NCBI GenBank assembly: GCA_902523455.1 | Contig: CABYZG010000002.1 | Location: 126,378-190,377, forward strand | Origin: an uncultured Pelagibacteraceae bacterium | Lineage (GTDB): Bacteria; Pseudomonadota; Alphaproteobacteria; Pelagibacterales; AG-422-B15 | DNA length: 64,000 nucleotides | Direction: 5' to 3' | Part shown: positions 9,222 to 18,383 of the stretch, piece after piece | How the letters are laid out: each line of letters starts with the position of its first letter | Numbering within the stretch: the first letter of the stretch is position 1 | Program-made: the position numbers and the translations under genes | The notes under the pieces: model-generated | Database searches by the model: none | Seen by the model: the letters and a program-made list of their open reading frames with translations, nothing else | Told to the model about the DNA's origin: nothing

Positions 9222-10109
9222 ATGAATAGATCAAAAATAATCGGATCAACTGCTTTGGCATCGTTGATGGCTGCAGGCGCAGCTTCAGCAGAAATGTCAA
9301 TAAGCGGTTTTACATCTGGTAAATTTATGGACGAAGATGGCGGTGGATTGACTCAAAGTTTTTCTACTAACTCAATTTACGTTTCATACAGTGACTCTTT
9401 AGATAACGGTATGGGCTTGAGTGTTTTCATGTCTATTAGTGACGCTGGCGCCAATGAGAACGGTATCTCTGTCGACACAGGTATGGGTACTATCGGTTTC
9501 GGTGAGACTCAACACTCTGCTGTTGACGGCATGGATTCAAACCCAGGCTGTTTCTCAATCTTAGATTGCTACAACGTTGCTATAAGTGGTAAAGGCGGCG
9601 GAACTAACATCTATGATGATGGTGATGCATCTTCTGGAAATTCAATTAAATACTCTAACTCAATGGGTGGAGTATCTTTTGCAATTTCAAGAGGTATGGA
9701 GTCTGCAACAAATGAGCCAACTATGTCTTATGCTGCTAAAACTTCAATCATGGGCGCATCAATCGCGGCTGGTGTATCTCAAATTGATGTTAAAAGTGGA
9801 ACTGACAAAGATCCAAGTTTCGTAACTGTTGGTTATTCAATTGCTGGTCTTAACTTAGGCTATGCACTTTATGACTCTGACGAAAATGGAGATGAAACTT
9901 CAATGGGTGTAGGTACATCTGTTGCTGGAATGGATGTTGGTGTTCAATTTGCATCCTATGATTCAACTACAGACACTGACTACATGAGAGTATCTGTAAA
10001 CAAAGGTCTTGGTGCAATGTCACTCGGTGTTGATTACATCGAAACTGATGCAGACGGCACAGCTAATGACACAGATGTGTGGAAGTTAAACTACGTAATT
10101 GGATTCTAA
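9222..10109 (+). CDS. Porin-like outer-membrane protein
   Basis: A 295-residue protein from the ATG at 9222, chosen because AAAGGA lies seven to twelve bases before it and a clean signal peptide follows (MNRSKIIGSTALASLMAAGAASA, cleaved before EMSISG); an in-frame ATG at 9192 lies inside a palindrome. The mature part alternates short polar and hydrophobic strands with many Gly, Asp and Ser, and ends in FGF-like VWKLNYVIGF with a terminal phenylalanine, the usual barrel-assembly signal. It resembles alphaproteobacterial general porins (Porin_4 type), though slightly short. It is flanked by a long promoter region and a strong terminator, so it is probably a well-expressed single gene. Confidence 0.82.
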   Translation: MNRSKIIGSTALASLMAAGAASAEMSISGFTSGKFMDEDGGGLTQSFSTNSIYVSYSDSLDNGMGLSVFMSISDAGANENGISVDTGMGTIGFGETQHSAVDGMDSNPGCFSILDCYNVAISGKGGGTNIYDDGDASSGNSIKYSNSMGGVSFAISRGMESATNEPTMSYAAKTSIMGASIAAGVSQIDVKSGTDKDPSFVTVGYSIAGLNLGYALYDSDENGDETSMGVGTSVAGMDVGVQFASYDSTTDTDYMRVSVNKGLGAMSLGVDYIETDADGTANDTDVWKLNYVIGF

Positions 10110-10134
10110 TTATCTGATTATTAGTTTTTGATTT

Positions 10135-10170
10135 AAAATGCCCTACATTAATTTGTAGGGCATTTTTTTT
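10135..10170 (+). terminator. Rho-independent terminator of the porin gene
   Basis: A 13-bp perfect stem (AAAATGCCCTACA, 10135-10147, with TGTAGGGCATTTT, 10154-10166) with a six-base loop is followed by a T run to 10170. The run ends directly at the ATG of the next gene. Confidence 0.9.
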
Positions 10171-10824
10171 ATGAGCACTTATAAAAATTTTTTAAATAAA
10201 TTAGAAAATTCATTGCAGATTGCTGGCAGAAGGTCAGAAGATATTGAGTTAATTGCTGTCAGCAAAAAAAAGTCCATTCCTGATATACAAAGTGTAATTG
10301 ACGAAGGCCACTTATTGTTTGGAGAAAATCAAATTCAAGAAATTGAAAAAAAATGGCCTGAATTAATTAAATTGAATTCAAATATTGAACTCCATTTTAT
10401 TGGAAGCATCCAAAGTAGAAAAGTAGAGTCAATTCACGAAAATTGTGAGGTCATTCATTCCATTGATAGAATGAAATTAGTTAAATTATTTTCGGAACTT
10501 GAGACCGCTAAAAGTATAAGGAGGAAATATTTTATACAGATCAATACGGGTAACGAACCTCAGAAATCAGGAGTTTTATTTCATGAAGCCGAAGAATTCA
10601 TTTCTGATTGTATATCAAACTATAATTTAAATATCATTGGTCTAATGTGCCTGCCTCCCATCAATGAAGATTCCCGAAAACATTTTATAAAATTAAGAGA
10701 TTTGGCAAAAAAGTTTAACCTCGATTGTTTGAGTATGGGCATGTCAGGAGACTATCAAATTGCTCTGGAATGTGGCGCTACTCATATAAGAATTGGCACT
10801 CAAATTTTTGGTGAGCGGAATTAG
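10171..10824 (+). CDS. YggS/PROSC-type pyridoxal-phosphate homeostasis protein
   Basis: A 217-residue single-domain PLP-binding protein with an alanine-racemase-like TIM barrel, thought to buffer PLP and affect amino-acid pools. The PLP lysine is Lys32 in AVSKKKS; FGENQIQEIEKKW (about 50-62) and LHFIGSIQSRK (about 72-82) are family signatures, and LSMGMSGDYQIALECGATHIRIGTQIFGER near the end binds the phosphate. The ATG follows the last T of the porin terminator with no room for a Shine-Dalgarno sequence. The protein N-terminus is normal in length, so this start is credible. It converges with the L,D-transpeptidase gene and overlaps it by four bases. Confidence 0.93.
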   Translation: MSTYKNFLNKLENSLQIAGRRSEDIELIAVSKKKSIPDIQSVIDEGHLLFGENQIQEIEKKWPELIKLNSNIELHFIGSIQSRKVESIHENCEVIHSIDRMKLVKLFSELETAKSIRRKYFIQINTGNEPQKSGVLFHEAEEFISDCISNYNLNIIGLMCLPPINEDSRKHFIKLRDLAKKFNLDCLSMGMSGDYQIALECGATHIRIGTQIFGERN

Positions 10825-11315
10825 CTTTTTATTATTAACTTAGTTTCTAAGTCGATTATTTTTGACAATTCAATAATGTTTTTTTTCTCAATTGCGATGC
10901 AACCCTCTGTGCCATCAAAATTTGGCTTACTGATATGTAAAAAAATTGCACTACCATTTCCAGGAACAACAGGGTCAGTGTTATAATTAATAACAAACAA
11001 TAAATCATAGAGATTGTCTTCTCGGTATAGTTTCTCAGCACTTGCACTAAAAGGAAAGGTAATCAATTGATTATACTGTTTATGTTCAGGGTCGTCACAC
11101 CATCCATAGTCTTTATCTATAACTTGCGAAGGTAAATTAAAAACCATTTCTCCTAATTTATCAGCCCGATAGAAAACTTTTTTAAATTTAAACTCACCAA
11201 TTGGAGTTTTATGATCACCTTCAATTTTATTTTTTGTTAGGCCATCTCTCCCTATCGCACAAGAACACTGACCCAGATCAGAGTGAAGATAATTATTTTG
11301 TACCAATAAATTCAT
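10821..11315 (-). CDS. L,D-transpeptidase family (YkuD-fold) protein
   Basis: A 164-residue protein with the YkuD catalytic layout: His127 in FLHISKP and the nucleophile Cys139 in GTEGCIAI, twelve residues apart. An N-terminal strand region has CALGRxG-like CAIGRDGLTKNKIEGDHKTPIG, typical of the COG3786 branch. That family forms or edits 3-3 crosslinks in peptidoglycan. No signal peptide is visible, which is usual for this branch but leaves its export unexplained. It overlaps yggS by four bases and is divergent from the winged-helix regulator with only 25 bases between start codons. Confidence 0.85.
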   Translation of the reverse strand: MNLLVQNNYLHSDLGQCSCAIGRDGLTKNKIEGDHKTPIGEFKFKKVFYRADKLGEMVFNLPSQVIDKDYGWCDDPEHKQYNQLITFPFSASAEKLYREDNLYDLLFVINYNTDPVVPGNGSAIFLHISKPNFDGTEGCIAIEKKNIIELSKIIDLETKLIIKS

Positions 11316-11340
11316 AATTTATATTATAGTTATCTATATA

Positions 11341-12000
11341 ATGGAAAAAAAAACAATCCCAATAACTTTTGGTAATGAAAAATTACATATATTGTTTGAG
11401 GAAATTATCGAATATTATAACAACTTTGGAAATTATAAATTTCAGATCATAAATGAAGAAGCTTTGCAGAATTATGACAAGAAAATCTTAATTACGGATG
11501 ACGAATTCCTCATAAATCAAGAATCATTAATTTTAGCATTTGGTTTAATTTTTGTAATTAAATCACATGATTCTAATTTAAAAAAAACAAAATTTAATAA
11601 TGAAATTATATTATTGGATATACCTTTAAGAATACAAGATGTGTTTCAAAGAGTTTCTACAAGTCTAGATCAAATTGAAACGCAAAATTCTAAAAAATTG
11701 AAATTCAAAGAATTTACTTATGATTCAGGCATGAGAACACTGTACAATGATAATTTGAATATAAGATTTACTGAAAAAGAGTCACAAATTTTTATGTGTC
11801 TGTTAGATAACAGCAACACCCAAATTTCAAAAAAAAATCTTTTAAAAAAAGTATGGAGTTATAATGAAGATATTGATACGCACACGTTAGAAACACATAT
11901 TTATTCACTAAGAAAGAAGATTGAAAAAAAACTTAAGCTGAAGAATTTAATCATTTTTTTGGATAACAAAGGATATTTTTTGAATAAAAAAATATTATAA
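11341..12000 (+). CDS. OmpR/PhoB-type winged-helix regulator with degenerate receiver
   Basis: A 219-residue protein. Residues about 120-215 form an OmpR-type winged helix: IRFTEKESQIFMCLLDN, then KKNLLKKVWSYNEDIDTHTLETHIYSLRKKIEKK and a terminal hairpin FLDNKGYFL. Residues 1-115 look like a receiver domain that has lost the normal early acidic pair, although ILITDDEF occurs later and LLDIPLRIQDVFQRV resembles the receiver end. It likely binds DNA without standard phosphorylation, or with an altered site. It is divergent from the L,D-transpeptidase gene, and the glutamine-synthetase-like gene converges on it one base away. Target genes are unknown. Confidence 0.83.
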   Translation: MEKKTIPITFGNEKLHILFEEIIEYYNNFGNYKFQIINEEALQNYDKKILITDDEFLINQESLILAFGLIFVIKSHDSNLKKTKFNNEIILLDIPLRIQDVFQRVSTSLDQIETQNSKKLKFKEFTYDSGMRTLYNDNLNIRFTEKESQIFMCLLDNSNTQISKKNLLKKVWSYNEDIDTHTLETHIYSLRKKIEKKLKLKNLIIFLDNKGYFLNKKIL

Positions 12001-12001
12001 G

Positions 12002-13360
12002 TTAAACATTAAGTAATAAATGCTCTCTTTCCCAGGCACTTATAACATTTTGATATGCATCATGCTCAGTCTGTTTAATCTCAGTAAAAAGTGTTACAAA
12101 TTCTTTTCCTAAAGTTTCAGACAACTCATTACTCACTTTTAATCTTTTTAGAGCATCAGGTAGGTATTTGGGTATATTGTGCCTTCTCTCAAACGCGTCA
12201 CCGGCGATTGGCTTTTCAGGTTCTAATTTTTCTCTCAAACCCAGATAACCGCAAGCGAGAGATGCGGCAATAGCAAGATATGGATTTGTGTCTGCACCAG
12301 GTATTCTGTTTTCTATTCTTCTTGACTCAGGTGATGACGTTGGAACTCTAAAGGCAACAGTTCTATTTTCGATACCCCAGTGGGTATTAATCGGAGCTGA
12401 GGCATCAATGACAAATCGTCTGTATGAATTCACATATGGTGCAAACAAGAGCATTGCATCTGGTAAATATGTCTGAAGACCCCCTATATAATGTAAAAAT
12501 TCTTTGGAATTATTTCCATCTTTATAACTAAAAAGGTTTTTATTTGTCTTAGTTGAAACCAGATTTTGGTGAATGTGCATTGAACTTCCAGGCTGACCTT
12601 GATACGGCTTTGACATAAACGTTGCATGTATTCCGTGCTTTAATGCCACTTGCCTTACTGCTCTTTTAAACATGAATGCTTGGTCTGCAAGCGCCAATGG
12701 GTCACCATGATTTAGATTTATTTCAATTTGAGAAGGACCAGACTCATGCACAAGTGTATCCACCCCGATCTCCATTAGTTCACAATAATCGTAAATATCA
12801 TCCGTTAATGCATCAAACTCATTGACGGCATCTATTCCAAAGACACGGCTTCCAGTTTCTCTTCGACCAGACTTTCCAACCGGTGTTTTTAGAGGTAAGT
12901 CAGGATCAAGATTTTGTTCACATAAATAAAATTCTAATTCAGGTGCAACAATTGCTTTTAAAGTTTCCTCTTTTAATAATTCAATAACATTAATTAAAAC
13001 CTGGCGTGGTGCAATCTCTGATGCCTCACCAGTTCCATATTTAAGATCACAAATAATTTGTGCTGTTGGTTCCTTATTCCATGGAATTTTTCTAAGAGTT
13101 GATAAGTCAGGAGACATGAATAAATCTTCTTCAACATAATCTATTACTTCACTCTCATACACCCATTTACCAGAAACTGTTTGACCAAAAACTGAGTCAG
13201 CTAGTTTGAGACTTTGATCCTCAATAGATTTTAAAAATCTTTGAACAGGAAGAATTTTTCCTTTTGATGATCCAGCCATATCAGGAAAAATACATTCCAC
13301 TTCAGAGATTTTGTTTGACTCAAGCCATTGCTTAAGTTCACTGTTTGAACTAACCGTCAT
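12002..13360 (-). CDS. Glutamine synthetase family protein (gamma-glutamyl-polyamine synthetase-like)
   Basis: A 452-residue enzyme of the glutamine synthetase fold, most like the PuuA branch that ligates glutamate to putrescine or other amines with ATP. Visible are the metal-site segments APELEFYL, HESGPSQIEINLNHGDPL, PGSSMHIHQNL and the arginine-rich NRTVAFRVPTSSPESRRIENRIPGADTNPYLAIAA block. It lacks the length and the adenylylation loop of classical GlnA. It is one base from the regulator stop (convergent) and is transcribed after lolA in the same direction. The amine substrate cannot be decided. Confidence 0.87.
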   Translation of the reverse strand: MTVSSNSELKQWLESNKISEVECIFPDMAGSSKGKILPVQRFLKSIEDQSLKLADSVFGQTVSGKWVYESEVIDYVEEDLFMSPDLSTLRKIPWNKEPTAQIICDLKYGTGEASEIAPRQVLINVIELLKEETLKAIVAPELEFYLCEQNLDPDLPLKTPVGKSGRRETGSRVFGIDAVNEFDALTDDIYDYCELMEIGVDTLVHESGPSQIEINLNHGDPLALADQAFMFKRAVRQVALKHGIHATFMSKPYQGQPGSSMHIHQNLVSTKTNKNLFSYKDGNNSKEFLHYIGGLQTYLPDAMLLFAPYVNSYRRFVIDASAPINTHWGIENRTVAFRVPTSSPESRRIENRIPGADTNPYLAIAASLACGYLGLREKLEPEKPIAGDAFERRHNIPKYLPDALKRLKVSNELSETLGKEFVTLFTEIKQTEHDAYQNVISAWEREHLLLNV

Positions 13361-13395
13361 TGCTATTGAAATATTTTATAAAACCTGCCTGTGGT

Positions 13396-13965
13396 TTAAT
13401 TATATTTAACCACGAATAAATTCTTGCTTATAAATATATTTTTTTTTATTTTTGTAAACTTAAAAACCGTTTTATTCTCAAATTCATCATAAATTTCCCA
13501 TTTTTTTAGATCTAAGGATTGTCGATCAAATACAAATTTGATTTGATTATCAGATTTGTCATCTTTTACCTTAAGCATCAAATGATAAAAATTATTATCA
13601 TCTTTCAAAGATATGATATCGAATTTATTCTCTATTAAGATATCTTCCGATAAAAGTTTTTTTAAAATGCTGTTGCCGATATGGAAGCTATCTATTTGAC
13701 GCCCTTCTTTATCCACCACTACCATCAAGCTTTGATTAGTGATTATGTCTTCCTCTCTACCTTCATATATGAACTTTGATTGAAAAGGCTTTAAGAAAAA
13801 AAATTGCCCACCAAAAATATTTCCTTCTTGATCAATTTGTTCAAATTGACCAGACATTGACTTTATTTGATTCCAATTATCTTCTATTGCTGAAACAATT
13901 GGATCAGATGAAGAATTCTTGACAACAAAAAAAAATAGGAAGATCGATAAAATTAATGGCTTCAT
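13396..13965 (-). CDS. lolA: Outer-membrane lipoprotein carrier LolA
   Basis: A 189-residue periplasmic chaperone that ferries lipoproteins from LolCDE to the outer membrane. A signal peptide (about residues 1-20) precedes NWNQIKSMSGQFEQIDQEGNIFGGQFFFLKPFQSKFIYEG, the standard LolA start where the cavity is lined with aromatics. The later VVVDKEGRQIDSF and DRQSLDLKKWEI strands fit too. The ATG overlaps the ftsK stop by four bases, and ftsK-lolA is a widespread pairing. Clients in this window would include LptE, the DUF3576 lipoprotein and the two TbpB-like lipoproteins. Confidence 0.92.
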   Translation of the reverse strand: MKPLILSIFLFFFVVKNSSSDPIVSAIEDNWNQIKSMSGQFEQIDQEGNIFGGQFFFLKPFQSKFIYEGREEDIITNQSLMVVVDKEGRQIDSFHIGNSILKKLLSEDILIENKFDIISLKDDNNFYHLMLKVKDDKSDNQIKFVFDRQSLDLKKWEIYDEFENKTVFKFTKIKKNIFISKNLFVVKYN

Positions 13966-16241
13966 GAGGAATTAAACTTATCAAAATTGACTTCCCTTTT
14001 ACCCACATGATTTGCAGCACTTATATATCCACTTTCTTCAAGTTGATCCATAATTCTTGCAGCACGATTATATCCAATTTGTAGTTTTCTTTGTAACAGG
14101 CTTGTAGATGCTTTACCTTCTTTTTTTATAATATCCAGAGAGTCTTGCAGCAAGCTATCGTGATCACCTTCTGAGACTATGCCGAGATCATTTTCAATTT
14201 CTTCTTCTTTTAATATTTCTTCATCATACTCAGGATTACCTTGTTTTCGAAGTGCACTAACAATATTTTCGATCTCTTGATCTGAAATAAATGGACCGTG
14301 TATTCTTGATGTCATTCCACCAGCAGTCATCATTAACATATCACCTTTGCCCAACAGTCTCTCAGCTCCTTCATCACCTAGAATGGTACGACTGTCGAAC
14401 TTCGAGCTTACTTGAAAACTAATCCTGCTAGGAAAATTAGCTTTAATTGTTCCTGTGATCACATCGACACTTGGTCTTTGAGTGGCCATAATTAAATGGA
14501 TACCTGCTGCTCTTGCCATCTGCGATAGTCTTTGAATCGCGTGCTCAATTTCCTTTCCTGCAACCATCATTAAGTCAGCCATCTCATCAACAACAACCAC
14601 AATGAAAGGCATCTTTTTATTTTCGATTTCAATTTGTTTAGTTGTTGGCTGTCCAGTTTCTGGATTTATTCCAGATGGGATTGATCTCACTATCTTTTCT
14701 GACTTTTTAATAGCTTCAGCCATTCTCTGATTATAGTTTTCAATATTTCTAACCCCTAACAAAGACATATTTTTGTATCGAGTCTCCATTTCTCTAACAA
14801 CCCATTTAAGAGCAACAATTGCCTTTTTAGGATCAGTTACAACTGGAGTGATTAGATGAGGTACACCTTCATAAACTGACAATTCAAGCATCTTTGGATC
14901 AATTAATATAAATTTGCAATCATCAGGAGAATGTTTGTATAAGATTGAAGTAATCATTACATTTATTCCCACAGACTTTCCAGAACCTGTTGTTCCAGCA
15001 ATAAGAAGGTGGGGCATATTTTCTAAATTAGCAAATTTAGCATTACCACTTATATCTTTACCAAGTGCTAAAATTAAATTTTTTTCGTTGTTTACAAACT
15101 GTTCATTTTTAAAAAGCTCACTTAAATAAACAGGATTCTTAATTGTATTTGGTATTTCAATCCCAATTACATTTTTGCCTGGAATAATTGCGACACGAGC
15201 TGACATCGCACTCATGTTTCTTGCTATATCATCCGATAAAGAAATAATTTTGGAGGCCTTAATTCCTGGCGCAGGTTGTAATTCATACATAGTGACTATA
15301 GGGCCGGGTGAAACTGCAATAATTTCACCCTCAATTTTAAAATCAGTCAAAACGCTTTTTAGTTTTTCAGCGTTTATTTTAAGCTCTTCATGATTAACAG
15401 AATTGTCTCTACTTAATTCAGGTTTAGTTAAAAAATTGATATCTGGTGCTTTATATGTTTGTGCGTCGAAGACTATTTCGTCTTGCTGAATCAAAGTTTC
15501 TTTATTGGCTATCTCATTTCCATAAGTTGAAACTGGTTTATTTTTTAATGACTCGAAATCAATTTTAGGTTCAAGGTTTTTATTGCTTAAATTATTTTCA
15601 GATGAGATTTTTTGAACGGTCCTTTTGAAAATATTTCTATAAACTATGCTTACTAATTTTCTTATAAAAGAAATAAAGACTATGATTAATTGAAATACAA
15701 ATTTAAAAAACTTTCTCCATTCGTCTGAACCTAAGCCCATTGTGAAGTAAAATGAAGTTAGAAAAAAAATAAAAATAATTGTTACAAATAAATAATTTAA
15801 ATAAACATTTATCAGTAAGTTAGTTTCATCGAGAAAAATGAGCGATTGGTTCGCAATAAAACCATTTGATATCGGTAAGCCTACAGCTTCAAAAAAAAGA
15901 GCAAGTAAATAAATCGTGATTGGTAATAATAAAAAATTAAGTGCAAACAGTTCTAAGTTTTTAGAAAAAAAAAGTTTATATGCCCAGCTGGTTAGCACGA
16001 TGCAGATGAGAAAGCTGCTGTATCCAAATAATTGCATCAGTATTTCAGATACGTTTGCTCCAATGTATCCACCAATATTTTTTACTTCATAGTTGTTTAA
16101 ATTAAAAATGCTTGGGTCAAAACTCGAATAACTTACAATTGATATAAGTATAAATGCACTTAATAATATTGACGCAACACCACTTATCTCAAGTAGTCGA
16201 TTGACTAAAAAGAGTTTAATAGAGTCAGGTAAAAGCTTCAT
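13962..16241 (-). CDS. ftsK: DNA translocase FtsK
   Basis: A 759-residue septal DNA pump. The N-terminus has four to five membrane segments (about residues 20-45, 70-90, 98-122, 150-172, 180-200). A short linker leads to the motor, with Walker A GTTGSGKS at 416-423, Walker B VVVVDEMADLM near 545 and MATQRPSVDVITGTIKANFPSRI near 590. The gamma winged helix near 690-750 (STSLLQRKLQIGYNRAARIMDQLEESGYI) reads KOPS sequences and activates XerD. It forms an overlapping pair with lolA. The length suits alphaproteobacterial FtsK/SpoIIIE proteins, which have short linkers. Confidence 0.97.
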   Translation of the reverse strand: MKLLPDSIKLFLVNRLLEISGVASILLSAFILISIVSYSSFDPSIFNLNNYEVKNIGGYIGANVSEILMQLFGYSSFLICIVLTSWAYKLFFSKNLELFALNFLLLPITIYLLALFFEAVGLPISNGFIANQSLIFLDETNLLINVYLNYLFVTIIFIFFLTSFYFTMGLGSDEWRKFFKFVFQLIIVFISFIRKLVSIVYRNIFKRTVQKISSENNLSNKNLEPKIDFESLKNKPVSTYGNEIANKETLIQQDEIVFDAQTYKAPDINFLTKPELSRDNSVNHEELKINAEKLKSVLTDFKIEGEIIAVSPGPIVTMYELQPAPGIKASKIISLSDDIARNMSAMSARVAIIPGKNVIGIEIPNTIKNPVYLSELFKNEQFVNNEKNLILALGKDISGNAKFANLENMPHLLIAGTTGSGKSVGINVMITSILYKHSPDDCKFILIDPKMLELSVYEGVPHLITPVVTDPKKAIVALKWVVREMETRYKNMSLLGVRNIENYNQRMAEAIKKSEKIVRSIPSGINPETGQPTTKQIEIENKKMPFIVVVVDEMADLMMVAGKEIEHAIQRLSQMARAAGIHLIMATQRPSVDVITGTIKANFPSRISFQVSSKFDSRTILGDEGAERLLGKGDMLMMTAGGMTSRIHGPFISDQEIENIVSALRKQGNPEYDEEILKEEEIENDLGIVSEGDHDSLLQDSLDIIKKEGKASTSLLQRKLQIGYNRAARIMDQLEESGYISAANHVGKREVNFDKFNSS

Positions 16242-16347
16242 TATTCAACAAATAAAATAAAAATATTGAGATTCTATTAGTATTTGATTCATCTTGTTAT
16301 TATATAGTTTCTTAAACAATTAACTGACTAAATTATTCAAATAATAA

Positions 16348-17520
16348 ATGAAATATGAATTTACTATATTTGGGTTTGGTATTTCCGCTAAAATAACATC
16401 ATGCCTGTTAGCCAGAAATGGATTTTCAGTCTGTCTGATTTCAGATAAAGATCAAAAACAAGAAATATCTAATACTAACCTTGTCACGTTCTTATCTAGA
16501 GGTTCGATAAATTATCTCTCTTCCATGTTCCCAAACATAAAGCTTTTTGAGGAATACCCTGAAATTGAGTCTATACACTGTGAATTAAACAGCCTGAAAG
16601 GAAACAAACCTCAGTCCATAAATTTTAATGATGGAGAAAAGCAAAATCTTGGAAAAATTGTAAAAAATACAGATTTAGAAAAATACTTAGATCAAGAGAT
16701 AGGCCAGTTAAGAAATATAAATATTATTCACGGAAGTTATCCTTCCATGGTTGAAAATAAAAAAGATGGCATTAAACTTAAACTTAATAACGGAGAAGAA
16801 ATAGACTCTGACTTATTTATAGTATCATCAACAAAAAATAATATTGCTGATCATATCAATATTAATTTTATTGCAAAAGACTTAGAAAAGAGTGCTATCT
16901 CTATGAATGTTAAGGGTGATATTAAAAATGCAAATTGTGCATTCCAAAAATTTACCTCCGATGGACCTTTAGCTCTATTACCTTATTCAAATAATGAAGC
17001 CTCCATTGTTTGGTCAATAAAAAGAGATTCAAAACTATTGCACAAAGACAATGAAGAGCTTTTGCAAATTATCACTAAGCACCTGAGTGAACAGGTTTCT
17101 TCAATTAAGATGACAAGCAATGAAAAACATAAGCTTCAATTTGTCTATGCCAAAAATCTTGTATACAAGAATACAGTATTGCTCGGTAATATAGCTCACA
17201 ATATACATCCTATTGCTGGCCAAGGACTTAATTTAAGTATTAAAGATATAGCTGTGTTTGTAAAACAAATTAAAAAATATAAATCTTTAGGCTTTAAGCT
17301 GAATGATCAAATGGTTTTGGAAGAGTTTGAAATTAAAAGAAAAGTGGACAACACAGCCTATTCATTTGGTACATTTTTACTTGATGACATATTTTCAAGT
17401 AATAACAACTTTGTAAATTATACAGCCCGAACAGGTTTGGGTTTAGTTGAAAAGATTAGAAATCTCAAACAACTTTTTATTAGAAGTGCTACAGGTGAGG
17501 ACTTTTATAAAGCTCTTTAA
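16348..17520 (+). CDS. UbiH/UbiF-type FAD monooxygenase
   Basis: A 390-residue flavoprotein of the ubiquinone hydroxylase family. Conserved elements are FTSDGPLALLP (202-212) and NIAHNIHPIAGQGLNL (281-296), the FAD-ribityl motif that defines UbiH/UbiF/UbiI. The N-terminal Rossmann motif reads GFGISA (9-14) where GxGxxG is usual, so its third glycine is lost. It probably hydroxylates the ring of a ubiquinone precursor, but which carbon cannot be stated. It is divergent from ftsK across 106 bases and converges with the Lon-N gene, overlapping it by four bases. Confidence 0.85.
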   Translation: MKYEFTIFGFGISAKITSCLLARNGFSVCLISDKDQKQEISNTNLVTFLSRGSINYLSSMFPNIKLFEEYPEIESIHCELNSLKGNKPQSINFNDGEKQNLGKIVKNTDLEKYLDQEIGQLRNINIIHGSYPSMVENKKDGIKLKLNNGEEIDSDLFIVSSTKNNIADHININFIAKDLEKSAISMNVKGDIKNANCAFQKFTSDGPLALLPYSNNEASIVWSIKRDSKLLHKDNEELLQIITKHLSEQVSSIKMTSNEKHKLQFVYAKNLVYKNTVLLGNIAHNIHPIAGQGLNLSIKDIAVFVKQIKKYKSLGFKLNDQMVLEEFEIKRKVDNTAYSFGTFLLDDIFSSNNNFVNYTARTGLGLVEKIRNLKQLFIRSATGEDFYKAL

Positions 17521-18173
17521 TGGAGCTGATCGCTTTTTTCTCCGGAAAGATCGAAGATATAAGATTGATAGAGTGCCTCTAGTGCGTGACCCCTCGTGAT
17601 CAATGTTTTAGCTTCAAGAAGAAGTTGTTTTTCTTCGGGAGTGAAAGGAACTAATATTCCTGAATAATTTATTAATTGCTCAGTTGGAGTTTGTTTAATT
17701 ATTTCCCAGTCAGCTAATATTTTTCTGTGTTCTAGATACCGTTTAACCAAAGCGAGAAGTTTTGACCTGTCTATACTGTCACTATTTTGACGCTCAGTGT
17801 CAGTCTTATAATTATCATAGTTGGCAAGAACTTGTCTGTAAGGAGTGGTTACATCCAATTCTTCATCAACTTCAAACCTGACAACACCTGATAATGTAAT
17901 TAAGTATCTACTGTCTTCTGCCTCGTTAAATGAAGAGATGCGACCAACACATCCAACTTTTTTTAGAGATTTGTTTCCAGCCTCTTGATTTTGTGACGCA
18001 GGCTGTATCATGCCTAAGAGTCTTCCTGGGCTAGCAAGAGCATCATCTATCATTTGAACATAGCGTGGCTCAAAGATGTTTAAAGGTAATTGTGTCCCTG
18101 GAAAAAGAACTGCTCCAGTTAGTGGAAATATGGGGATTTTTCTTGATAGATCCTGAATGTTGATGTTTTTCAT
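17517..18173 (-). CDS. Lon substrate-binding (LAN) domain protein
   Basis: A 218-residue protein from the ATG at 18173; the open frame extends 29 codons further upstream, but that part resembles no family and is unlikely to be translated. The body is the N-terminal domain of Lon without the ATPase or protease parts: IPIFPLTGAVLFPGTQLPLNIFEPRYVQMIDDAL, then a Gly-rich GCVGRISSF strand and a helical C-terminal bundle with a PTEQLINYSGILVPFTPEEKQLLLEA segment. This is the usual alphaproteobacterial LON substrate-binding protein. It is thought to bind or present substrates; the partner is unknown. It converges with the UbiH gene. Confidence 0.9.
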   Translation of the reverse strand: MKNINIQDLSRKIPIFPLTGAVLFPGTQLPLNIFEPRYVQMIDDALASPGRLLGMIQPASQNQEAGNKSLKKVGCVGRISSFNEAEDSRYLITLSGVVRFEVDEELDVTTPYRQVLANYDNYKTDTERQNSDSIDRSKLLALVKRYLEHRKILADWEIIKQTPTEQLINYSGILVPFTPEEKQLLLEAKTLITRGHALEALYQSYIFDLSGEKSDQLH

Positions 18174-18264
18174 AATATTAAAAATAATACAATAGTTGTT
18201 ATAAAAATGAAATAATCCGCTTATCTTGAAAAACAAGGCTTTTTCTATTAGAACAAACAATATT

Positions 18265-18339
18265 GCGAGTGTAGCTCAGTGGTAGAGCGAAACGTTGCCA
18301 ACGTTTAGGTCGAGGGTTCGACTCCCTTCACTCGCTCCA
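18265..18339 (+). tRNA. tRNA-Gly (GCC)
   Basis: A full cloverleaf can be drawn: acceptor GCGAGTG with CACTCGC (18265-18271 and 18329-18335), D arm GCTC-AGTGGTA-GAGC, anticodon stem AAACG/CGTTT with loop TTGCCAA, and T arm GAGGG-TTCGACT-CCCTT. The anticodon GCC reads glycine GGC and GGT. The discriminator is T and CCA is encoded at 18337-18339. It sits alone between the Lon-N gene and the UMF1-type transporter. Confidence 0.97.
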
Positions 18340-18383
18340 AAATAAAAGAACACAACATAAGATAGTTTGTATAAACTCATCTT

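Noticed and set aside
18174..18260. 29-codon N-terminal extension of the Lon-N protein
   Set aside because: The extension does not match the family and the ATG at 18173 gives the typical start.
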